NCBI GenBank assembly: GCA_001949185.1 | Contig: BDGG01000013.1 | Location: 1,318,617 to 1,382,616, forward strand | DNA: 64,000 nucleotides | Reading direction: 5' to 3' | Origin: Ramazzottius varieornatus | Taxonomy: Eukaryota; Tardigrada; Eutardigrada; Parachela; Ramazzottiidae | Shown here: positions 21,818-32,018 of the stretch, piece after piece | Numbering within the stretch: position 1 is the first letter of the stretch | Layout of the letters: every line of letters begins with the position of its first letter | Notes under the pieces: model-generated | The model's input: only the letters and a program-made list of their open reading frames with translations | Database searches by the model: none | Told to the model about the DNA's origin: nothing | Position numbers and translations under genes: made by a program

Positions 21818-24800
21818 TTAAACGACAGCTATGAAAACTACCATCAGGATGGACAGTATGGATATCTGTAACCAGTTCACGGTGAGTATCCCATACCGCA
21901 CCGGATCATTCTGCAACACAAAAACTTACATTCAACTAAGGTCCTTATCCAGGCTACCTCTTTCGTTCGAACCAACCGACAAGGCAAATTTGCTTACCGG
22001 ATCAAGAGGGTTCGCTGCAACAGCAGGAGTTCTTGGTCCCGCGATCACGTCTTCTCTGCATAACGCTTCGAAAGAATTCGCACGCACAGCTGTGGTAACA
22101 ACAGGAGAAGCAAAAAGTATTGGTCAAATTAAGATAGAAGACATTTGGGACGACGGTGATAAATTTGACCCATATATCTCAAGTGACGCACGTCCGCATT
22201 GCTGTTAATCGTTAAGGTGCGCCACTTGGGAAAACGATTTTCGTGATTTGATTTGCCGATGTCTCACTCAAAGAGGGAAAAGGACGGCTTACCTTTCGTA
22301 CATCTGGCTCTGTATCTCTTATACACTTTCAGCGCCACTTGTAAAGCAAAGTTAACCAGGAAAGAACCCAGAATGAGGAAGCCGACGCCCTGTAAGCCTT
22401 CTAGTCGATCAGTCAGCTGTGTTCCCAATGTCATTGTCACAACTGAAAATACAAAACTGCGACACTGAAGAGCAAACCGGAAGTGACAAAACGCTCATTT
22501 CATCTTGTGCGTACTGGACAGGACGTGGGTGCTGTATCCGAGTGTCCAGTGGAAATAGTTAAAGTAAGGTCGGTTGGGTGTGCCAGGGTGTGGTCGGAAG
22601 AGGGCGACAAAGGGCTGGATCATGGCCAGACTGAAGGTGATGCAACCGAGAACGGCGTGCGACTGGACAAGTGGGTGCTCGTTGGTCCCAACCCATCCAC
22701 CAGCTTGGACAAAGATGACGATGAAAGCCGAGATGGTCAGAACTGTCACGAGCACCATCGAGGTTCGATGAGCCTACCGGCGACCGAAACCCATCGACTA
22801 ACACACTTCGAGAAGACGTGGAAAAAAAGATTATTGGAAGACTCACGTGGAACCACATCTTTAACCCGAAAGGCTGGGTCAGCGGCCACATGTCCCTGGT
22901 CTGACGAGCCATGAGGATGCCGAAGGAGGCGAATAACATCCAAGCAAACACCATCAGGATGGCTAAAAAGAGACGTGATTACACAGATATCGTAGGAAAG
23001 AATACAGAGTAGTAGTGCTATCCAATTAGCTGATACAACCTTCGATCCAACTAACTTTACACAGCTTTCATTCGAAACAGTGACCTACCGTGGGCTTTCT
23101 TCATGTTTTTCTGGTAATCGGAGGCTGCTGCGCGTCCGCCAGCACTGATGTCCACTGGGCTATCCGAAACAACCTTGTTCGTTTGGTGGTAAACTTTTTG
23201 ACTTCCTACAAACATCGAAAGATTGTTAGACGCCCTATCGACGGCTTTGAACAGGTTTGACGTACCGTCCCTGACTGCGGAAAGAGCAAGGAGGATATAC
23301 ATGGGCTGTTTCAGATCGAAGGTCAAGTTCTGTCCAGCGGTGTCCGCAGCCGGCAGTCCTTGGATCGTCCGCACAAATTCCATCTCGAACTGACACGTCA
23401 GACTGTCATCCTCGTAGGAAGTAGACTGAAGATAAATCCCATTCTTATCCTACAAAAAAACAATTCCTTTCCCCTCGTTCTGGACAGAAAAAGAATTTTC
23501 CGCATTTCGGCGACGTACAGTGCGAACATTGGCCGTGCCTGCCTTGTTGTACGACCCGAACACTTCTTGCACATCACTGCCGTTATTTTGCCACCGTACA
23601 CAATCGACAACCGAGGCAAATTCCTGGAACGATAAAGTGGTGGTAGGAGATGGACGAGCGTGGTCGCTGAAGACAATTTTCTACGGTATGTTCATACCAT
23701 GCCTTGGGTACGAGTGAAGCCAACAGCCACGTAGAACCTTCCATTCCACCCAGACACTTGTTGTTTACCTGTCAGCTTCATGTGAACTCGGCTACTATTT
23801 TTCTCGCTAGTCCTATAGTCTACGCGGGCTTTGGAACAGTCAGCTGGCAGACAGAAGAACCCACCCTTCGAGGGAGCAGCAGTCGGCACAGCCGCCGTTG
23901 TTCTTGCTGTTGGCTCTCCGGTACAGTCCATTCTGCTACAAGCTAGCACGACGGGCGGGAAGACTTTCGGGTGCTTCTTATGGGTACCCGGTATGACTAA
24001 AAAACTCAAAGTTACACGTTGGACATGTGGGGAAGGAACTAGACCAGATCACTCTCCTGGTGGGGCACGCCTCCAGTCAATAACGCTGGAAGGGTGCGCC
24101 ACTTGGGAAACTCGACAATCATGACAGGCTGGTTCTTCCAAGTAGCGCATGCCTTTAGCCAATAACACACTAAGAAGGTGCGCCGCGTGGGTAACAATCA
24201 TACTCGATGAGAGCCGTTTATCTAAAGTGGCGCAGCCAGCAATAATGTAAACGTGCGCAACTTGAGACAGCAATCTGGTCACATTTGCTTGCCGAGCCCC
24301 ATGTCACTTTGTAAGGCTCTTGATGATGCTCGTTACCTCCACTTGCCACCTCGGCGAGGACGCCACTGCCCAGTTGCAGGTAGTATGGCCTCGTCAGGTC
24401 GACATGGACGTCCATAACTTCGTAGCTCTGGGTCACGGTAAGGTTGCGAACCACGTCCAGGGTGAAAGAACACTCGAGCATACCATCCTGGTACGAACCC
24501 CCAATCTTCTCCACCCCCAACCTTTTCTGCAACAGAGACATACCTTTGTCAGCTGAAAAAATCGCACAATCACTCCAAAAGACTTTCACGCAGCAGACCA
24601 ACTCGACTCACGTTCATCAGGAGCTCGTAACCATGTTGCCCAAGTGAAGTATTGGGACTGTTATAACCTGCCAGGACGTCAATTCTTCCATCCGGATACC
24701 GTACGCACTGAACCACCGCAGTATCTTTCTACAAGAAACCATACAGTATTGTATAGAAACCAGTTCGAGTCTAACTAGAAGGCCGGCAGACGTATCGTAC

Positions 24801-26989
24801 TACGGCCTTATCTCAAGTAGCGCACATTCCAGTTGTAATTGACTGGAAGAGCGCGCCACTTTGGATAACAGCCTTCCACGTTTGTTTGCCGGCCTCCCCA
24901 TGGATTTATCAGTACTATTCCCTCCACACTTACCATTTTGCCGTGTGAAGATGTTCCGAAGCCGATCCAGTAGTCCTTCACCCCACTTTCCTCGTTAGGC
25001 GGCATGCCATACAGCGTCATTGAAATCGACGTCGCCCCTTCGGCGAGCACCCCGTATGTCAGCAACTGTTGACAGCTCTTCGTGGCCACACAGTTATTCG
25101 GAACACCGTAGCACGTCCGAGTTCCCTCACAATGGTTATACACGGTCTTGTCACCTCCCAGCACAAAAGTCTTGGTCGATGCCGTACGCCGATCCCTCCC
25201 ATGCCAGGCTTTCGCATTCTGCTGTCCGGCGGCCGTATCTTTGCGGAGTGGGCCAGCAGCCAGGAGGAGATGAAAAGGCTGTGTCAGGTCGTAGTCCGTC
25301 ACTTGTCCGTTGGGGATTGTGACGCCGCTGACGGTTAGCTTTGTAGAGACTTCGTACTCGCAGTGGACTTTGCCGTTGTCGAAGCTCGAACTGGTCAACG
25401 TGACGCCAGTGGACTCCTTAAAAGCCAAAAACTTCAAATACTGCACTTTGCACAGCAAGTGCAACTAGTGATGGTGACGAAACAACTTTTGTGTCAAAAG
25501 ACTAGATTCATTCTGGTGAGTCCACAGAATCTTTCTGAACTTTTTCTACGGTATTCTGTGGTGAGAGCGCTATTTGCATACGCACAATTCTCTCGTTTCT
25601 GTGGGGTTCTCCGTTGTAAGAGGTGAACATGTCGACCTGCATTAAGCCCCGACGTTCCTTATCTGTTGCGTTTTCCCATCGGACACACTCGATAACGTAC
25701 GCAGACGACTGAAAAGTCCAAAACTCAAATAATCACCTGTTTCTACCGCAAACTTATCTCCAGACTCTTGTCTTTTGATGGAGGTGGTGCACTGTGAATG
25801 ACTGATTGCAAACGGTACCATTTGGGCCTCCTGGTTTATTCCGAGTGCAATGTAGAGCTCTTCCGCGGTGACGTTGTCTGTCTCATAGCCGCCATTCAGA
25901 CTAACGTAAATCTTATCGCTATCCTTCCGATGTCCCCAAGTCACTTCCATCTGGCAGTCGGTATCAACCGTGCAACCTTCCGGGTAGCCAAAGTTGCCGC
26001 GAATGACTGGCGGAGGATTTGGGCAGTTATGAGCACAGGCAAAAACCACGGGATCGTCACTCACGATGGGGAAATCAGAGTCCAAGTGCCACGACACAAT
26101 ATCTAAAAACACCTCCCACCAGATCAGAACAAGGACCTTGAAAATTCTCTATATCACTGGAAATTCTCCATTTCCATACATTGTCCAGGATTCTCGGTAT
26201 CGTTGCTGCAGATGCCCGAGCTGAGTAACAGTGTGTAAGGCTTCCTCAGGTCGAAGCGGACGTTTTCCACTTCGTGCTCCACCAGCAAGTCAAAGCCGCA
26301 GTGCATCGTACCGTTCTCCACTCTGATAAATGTATCGTTGACGTTCTTCCGCCGCTGACAAGACACGACAACTCTGTTGTAACCAGTGACTCTTACTCTG
26401 AAGGACGTTTCATACCTCAGGAAGCGTTTTGTACACCCAGTTCTTCCCATTGTACCCCTCGACTATCTCGTTGATGCCGTTATCATAGTGCACGCACTGT
26501 ACCACCGAGGCGTTGTCCTGTGAAAATCATGGCGGTTGTCAAGTGGGATTTTCAAGTGCGTGAACATCATCGGCTTTGGTACCATCTTGCCGGAAATGGA
26601 TGCTCCGAAGCCAATCCAAAAGTTGTCGTAGTGATCCATCCCTTTATCCTTCGGTGGGAGTCCATACAGCTCACATGAGATTGTTCCACTTTTTGCCTCG
26701 GTGTACGAAAGCAGAACGCGACAGGTTTTGGACGTCTCACATCCGACTGGATTCCCATGACACTGTCGCGACAGTCCACAGCCTCGATAAGGGTCTGTCA
26801 AATGTAAAACAAAATCCAGTTCTAAATATGGTTCAAAGTGGGAATCCCGGTCGGCTTGAATAGCTCGGACTAGATTCGCTGAGGCATACCGGAAGGATCG
26901 TCAGCGATAACGCTGGACAGGCAGGCCCATCCAAGTAGGAGCACAAGGGAAAGACAGGAGATCGACATTGTCGCGAAGATGTACTTCAT
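21818..26989 (-). CDS. Ferric-chelate reductase 1-like protein, four DOMON domains + cytochrome b561
   Basis: Seventeen exons, all phases closing to 1115 aa: 26890-26989, 26583-26794, 26416-26517, 26180-26354, 25819-26102, 25582-25708, 24934-25445, 24612-24728, 24283-24526, 23698-23996, 23519-23623, 23089-23449, 22847-22962, 22515-22773, 22293-22442, 21998-22089, 21818-21910. A signal peptide (SISCLSLVLLLGWACLSSV) leads into four DOMON repeats (~34-190, 215-380, 425-600, 665-830). Each has a C-x5-C entry such as CETSKTC or CVATKSC, a mid-domain GKM or similar, and a VxxCV strand. Then a cytochrome b561 module with heme histidines in KKAHG, FHAHR, QSHAVLG and FNYFHWTLGY, and a last C-terminal helix (ISILSILMVVFIAVV). 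The family reduces ferric iron or moves electrons across membranes. No Reeler domain is present. Exon junctions at 24283/23996 and 25582/25445 are the least certain. Confidence 0.85.
22214..22230. repeat. Intronic hairpin family C, half copy
   Basis: One arm (AAGGTGCGCCACTTGGG) in the intron between the last b561 exon and the C-terminal exons. Confidence 0.55.
24058..24110. repeat. Intronic hairpin family C, copy 2
   Basis: Arms GGTGGGGCACGCCTCCAG and GGAAGGGTGCGCCACTTGGG around a CAATAAC core. First of three in one intron (23997-24282) of the reductase gene. Confidence 0.75.
24139..24192. repeat. Intronic hairpin family C, copy 3
   Basis: Arms CCAAGTAGCGCATGCC and GGTGCGCCGCGTGGG around AGCCAATAACAC, in the same intron as copies 2 and 4. 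Confidence 0.7.
24222..24266. repeat. Intronic hairpin family C, copy 4
   Basis: Arms AAAGTGGCGCA and GTGCGCAACTTGAG around CAGCAATAATG, in the same intron. Confidence 0.65.
24814..24864. repeat. Intronic hairpin family C, copy 5
   Basis: Arms CAAGTAGCGCACATTCCAGT and ACTGGAAGAGCGCGCCACTT, in the intron 24729-24933 of the reductase gene. Confidence 0.75.
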
Positions 26990-27883
26990 ACATTCGGTGA
27001 GCCCGATCCGTGCGTAGCGCGAATCTTTCGTCTCTGTCTCCACTTGGGCTTCTGGCTGGACCGAAAAGACGAGCGTCGTCGCCAGTGAAGGTGTGGTACT
27101 GTCTGGAAAACAAGAATGGAACAAACGGGTTATTTTTGGCAGCAATATTCAGTGCATACAGTTGAACCATGTTACCTTCATATCACGACAACGTGGTGAC
27201 GCCAGGACAGGATGATCATGACTTCGCCGCGGAGCAATTGTTCGCTATCTTCCTTATCGTCCAACCTTAAGAAGCGCTGTAACTGACGGAAACACCTATG
27301 GACTGCCGGCTCAGTGGAAAGTAGAAGAACGGACGACAACTTGGGGCTTGGGAGATAGGAAAACGTTTCAAGATATTTTAATTGGTAACAGCTGATATCG
27401 GCATCCTACCAATCAGCAATCAATGATGAGGGTAAAAGTCCGGACTTAGGAGTTAATTTGGACTTCGGTATTTTGCTGGCGGACTCGTCGTGGCAGCGTG
27501 AATGGTGGCGAACTTAGTCGCATAGTCCGCACTCCGCACTGTCTTGACCGCTCTCGTTCGCCTGTTTTTTCTGGCTATGTGTGGATCGGACTAGACGGAA
27601 AGCCAGACTGGACGCTGCTTGGTCCATAGCATTTCCACTCCGCACCTGACGGTGCTGGTCAAGTACATGTATACTGTAGCTACTCGGAAGATGAAGTATC
27701 AATAGAAGTATTCGGCAACACCGAAGAGATTCTAGTGGCGGCGGACAGGTATCAGCACACCATTAGTCACATTTTGCGAGAAGGTCCTCATCGCGAAGCT
27801 AATCCAGGAGAATGCTGGGGCTTTGTTGCTCGTGATAGTGCAAACGCTCCTGCTCTGAAGAAGGCTGTACTACGATACATCCG
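26990..27883. other. Upstream of the reductase gene
   Basis: Presumed promoter and leader of the minus-strand reductase. No other gene seen. Confidence 0.4.
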
Positions 27884-28328
27884 TACACGCACGACGAGAT
27901 ATTATGGGCCAGTAAAAATTACGGGCGGAAAAGACGGCAAATTCACAATTTGTATGGAAGTCAGAGACAGAAATCGCACAAATGACGTAACTCAGTAAAA
28001 TTCAACCGTAGAAAATTGTCATGGACAGTGGCCATCAGCTGATCAACTGTTTTACTCTAACTTAACGCTTCTATGCTGCTGTCGACTTTCTCCCGGAGGC
28101 CGGAGAAGCCTTGAAATAGTTTGAACTGTTGAAGGTATAATGAAGATCTGACTGTTATAACATTAATATGACAAGCTTTAGCTCCTCGGCCCAATATCCA
28201 GCACGCACGTACAGCAGTCCAGCCTTCGATGTGGTTTTTACTTGAAGCAAGAATCACCTGCCCGTGCCGCCGTAGCGAAAAGGCCTGGTCCGTTATTTTT
28301 ACTGGCGTAATATCTCGTCGTGCGTGTA
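27884..28328. mobile_element. MITE-like element, family A, copy 2
   Basis: 445 bp with inverted termini: TACACGCACGACGAGATATT then AT(G)GGCCAGTAAAAATTA at the left, and the reverse complement of TACACGCACGACGAGATATT then ACGCCAGTAAAAATA at the right end (28328). Near the right terminus it shares GCCGTAGCGAAAAGGCC with the other copies. Longest of the three copies; no transposase frame. Confidence 0.75.
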
Positions 28329-29077
28329 CCAACTCTGCGGCCTTGAAACGTTCTCGTGCCATCGAGAAGCTGTGCGAACTCGTCGCTGATACCGTTAGTT
28401 TCCTGCTTCCTGCGTTATCAATCTCTTGACAATGAGCTCGCCGTCGCACTTGCTGCTGCGGTCGTTCAAGGTTACCTTTCTGGAAGATTAGTTTAGTTGT
28501 CTGTATTTCTCCATGTTGAAATTTTGAAGCTGTAATGTGGTTATTAGCGGATAATTATCCTTTTGTGGTTTGGGTCCTTGCACTCCAGGACCAGAACGCG
28601 ACGTGTCAACGCTGCCTGCACGTGAAACTTCGTTCTCACTGCTCTGGACTTCTGTGAGTGAAAGTATATGCGTATAACCAATGCACATGACTGTGCGGAA
28701 ATCGCCGCGGTAAAAATACCGGCACAATAAAACTATTGATTTTGTATTTCTGTTCCTTGTACACTGCAGCTTGCGCCAGTGCGCCAGGAACACGTTTATC
28801 TTGTTTGCTCAAACTTCAAGACTGATACAAAGCTAGACCGACCTTCAAAGCTCGGTACTATCACCGTCTGTGACTGTGAATTGTCGATGAATAATAAACA
28901 GGCGTGCGTGCATTCTATCGTCGAGAAAACTACAGCTGTGCGGATCCGGTTTTCTTACTTGTTGCCTCCTTCGGAACGAGGCAGAATTGTAGACTGTGTT
29001 TCATTTTGAATCTACCACCGGCGCTGTCATTACAGTCTACCCTTTTCTTTTCGCACATTCCTTCGTTCCGAAACATT
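28329..29077. other. 5' flank of serpin gene
   Basis: No separate gene. The serpin reading frame is open for 174 nt upstream of the chosen ATG, but that part reads as low-complexity leader sequence. Confidence 0.4.
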
Positions 29078-30630
29078 ATGGCCAACTCCAACCCGTACTC
29101 GAACCTCGAGAAATTCGCCAACATGGCCAACGATATCGCTTTGCGGCTCTACCATCAGGCTTCTCTCCAACAAAAGTCTTCCGGCAACATTGTTCTATCT
29201 CCTCCAGCTTTGATCATTGGCCTGTACCAAGCCTACCTCGCCAGTGAGCACAACCCTGACGCCAAGAAGGAGTTCGAGCAAGCCATTTTCAAACAGCCGC
29301 TATCGTCTGTCCAGGAGATCATCAAGGAGTATTCCGCCGTGCTGAAGAATGGCCAATCAATCAACACACAACAACCTGAGCGACACTACGATTTCACAGG
29401 TGGAAGTCGGTTATTCATGTCCGGAAAAGCCTCTGGGAATTCATCCAAGATGGACGATGCATTACGAAAAGCCGGCATTGCAGGTGTCGCTCAGGCTTCC
29501 TCAAAGCAGTTGTCCAACACTACCGATATCTCTCAGGAGATAAGCAAATTGGTCTGCTCGCCTACCCTGGAGGAATTTCCGGCGTCGAAGTTGTCCTCTC
29601 AATTGGGTAACCTACAGCATTCCGGACTACTTTTGAGCGGCGCGCACTTCGATGCGGACTGGGAGCACATGTTCGTCAAGAAAAGCAAGACCAGCTATGA
29701 AGACCGGAATCGGGGTCCTGACGTAGTGGAACTTCCGGCCAGCTTGGAAGACTTCCACAACGCGGACGGAAGCGTCAGCCAAGTCGTCACCGTCCATCTG
29801 CAGGTACCTGATGCTACATTAGTACACATAACATCGATGTGGTATTGAGGATATGGTACAGGGAATACCGATTATTAGACCAGTGTAGATCTCGCTCAAA
29901 ATTGTGGCCGCGATGACGTCACTGCGGATATCAGACTAGGCAGACACTTTTCCAATCGATGTGCGGATTTTTTATCATGGCTTGATTTTTAGGGAAAGAT
30001 CTTCTTGACGAGGGACGAGACCATGAAAGCAACCATTTTCGAGTTGCCCATGACGCAGTACGAAATGAGCATGGTGATCCTTCTGCCCGACGCCAGCAAG
30101 AACGATGGCGAAGCCTTGAGTAAACTGGAAAGAACACTAAAAACTGACACCTTGGACATCATGCGGCGCAACTGGCAGATGCCAAACGCTCGAGTCTACT
30201 TGCCCAAATTCTCATTTACCGGAGAATATTCCATGGGCAAAGACCTGAACAACCTGGGACTGAAAAGCATCTTCTCTGAAAAGTCCGATGTGAACGTAAC
30301 GGACTGCGTTCACGCTGCAAGCATCGGTAAGGATTTCGGTACACCTATACTGTAATCATCCAAATTCACGATCTGCTTTTTCTGCAAGGTGTATCTGTCG
30401 AATCTGGCCCAGCTCTTCCTCCTCGACAAGGCCAACCAGGAGAATGTTCCATCATGGAGGTGGAAGAGTTTGCCAAAGGTCTCCACGTTAATCGTCCCTT
30501 CTTGTTCATCATTCGTAAACGATCGCCCGAGATTTGGTGTATGATGGGAAGAGTGATGAATTTGCCAAACGAGGAAGAAACACGTGTGTGGAACCATCAT
30601 CGTCATCAGCAAGCAGAACAAGAGTACTAG
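29078..30630 (+). CDS. Serpin, intracellular type, probably non-inhibitory
   Basis: Three exons (29078-29803, 29993-30326, 30389-30630) closing to 433 aa. Family landmarks: IALRLYHQA and GNIVLSPPALIIGLYQAYLA near the N-terminus, ARVYLPKFSFTGEYSMGKDL, LGLKSIFSE, DCVHAASIG, then HVNRPFLFIIRKRSPEIWCM and MGRV. There is no signal peptide after MANSNPYSNLEKF, so it is probably cytosolic. The hinge before the reactive-centre loop should read like EEGTEAAAA for an inhibitor; here it is VESGPALPP, with proline at P13 and two more at P10/P9, which should block loop insertion. I therefore infer a non-inhibitory serpin. The last exon carries the whole reactive-centre loop. Start chosen at the first ATG that gives helix A sequence (ANMANDIALRLYHQAS). 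Confidence 0.9.
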
Positions 30631-30864
30631 CTTGAAATTTCTTTCCGATACAATTTCTTTTTTAGCCTACCTTAAGCTTTGTACACGTCCATGACATAGT
30701 CCTAAAGGTATGTGCCGTACCTGCTGCATTGCATGTTCGGATTTATCTTGTATCTTTGGCCAGCCCTCGTAGTTTCCGTCTATCCGCTTTCTAAGGGTGT
30801 CGATGCATTCTGAAGTGTGCTGATGTTGGTACCGTGGCAAAGACAATCTTACTCACTCTATTTT

Positions 30865-31044
30865 TCATTTCGAAACTTGTATCATTTCGACACGCCGGAG
30901 TTTCCGAAAGGTATTCGAGCTAGCGGTCCATTTTTGTTCGTTGTTCAGAAGAGGTTCCCGGAAATATGGTACATGATGGGAAGGTACAGAATTTACCCGA
31001 TGAAGCAGCTCAGGAGGTTCGGCCTTTCCATCGTCGTTACGTAG
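30865..31044 (+). pseudogene. Decayed duplicate of the serpin last exon
   Basis: The frame reads EFPKGIRASGPFLFVVQKRF then PEIWYMMGR, colinear with EFAKGLHVNRPFLFIIRKRS and PEIWCMMGR in the real last exon about 450 bp upstream. DNA similarity is clear over ~100 bp. No reactive-centre loop or acceptor site is recognisable upstream of it, and the C-terminal strand after MGR is lost. It is either a dead alternative last exon or the tail of a deleted tandem serpin. Confidence 0.65.
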
Positions 31045-31930
31045 TGGTAAGAGCGTGGGAACCGTCGAGGACTGAAAAATAAGCTGAAGACGATTGGGAT
31101 TTACTTGGTACATGATAATCCGAATCGAACCGATCTCAATATTCGAATGCCCGCCAAGACCGCGTGTGTAGAAGTTCCGTGGACAAATCTTCCATAACGC
31201 AGTAACTTAACCAATGGTAATATCAGGATACTGGACGCTGACGAACTATCATGAAAGGAAGACCCACTGTAACACTGGGCCACACGTTTACCCCAAAGAA
31301 CAACAATGTAGGACGTGGGCGTAAAGCCGTTCTCACCAACAGCCGAGTCTGAGGTTCCGGAGCGACGTTTCTTGTAAACAATGCACTGAAGATACGAGTT
31401 GGAGTTCATGCAGTATTACTCTTCGGAACCAGTTCGCAACATCTTTACTCTAGAGGATGATAATCCTCTTGAGATGAAAATCCTTTCAAAGTTCCTTTGC
31501 TAAAAGAAGGTGCACTACGGTGTCTTGTGAAGAACTCAGCTAAACTAAAGGAGTCCGGGAATATTAGGAATCTCCTCGAGCATCTAGCGTCGGACTGAAA
31601 AAAGGTTATGAGGTTACTAATTTTTGCTTAAACGTCCCATTTAGCTATCTTAATTTTCTATCCTTGACTCCTACATTTCCACCTTCATGGTTTTATTGTA
31701 AAGTGCTTTTTATTTTTAAAAGGTGAACTAATTTACAACGATGAAATCAAGAAAAAACTTCGCAAGAAAAGTTAAAATGCGTTGAAAACGGAGCAAATCA
31801 CCGGCAGCTGCCGTCCAAAATTTGGCAAAGTCTAAAACAAGTCAAAGAGTAATGTGGTCCATGTAAGTAAACTTTTCGAAATAATTAGCTACCAGAAAGG
31901 ACTCTTTCGCGATGCTCCTTCCCCATCACA
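31045..31930. other. Spacer between serpin and MRL gene
   Basis: No coding signal seen. 3' flanks of both convergent genes. Confidence 0.4.
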
Positions 31931-31936
31931 TTTATT
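31931..31936 (-). terminator. AATAAA poly(A) signal of the MRL gene
   Basis: AATAAA on the minus strand, 83 nt downstream of the TAG/TAA-class stop at 32019. Confidence 0.6.
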
Positions 31937-32018
31937 ATTGACTTCTTTCTCGATCCTTTCCTCGATCGCCCGATAGTCTTGACTAGACTTCCTCTTCTTC
32001 ATGAACCCCATGAAGCTC

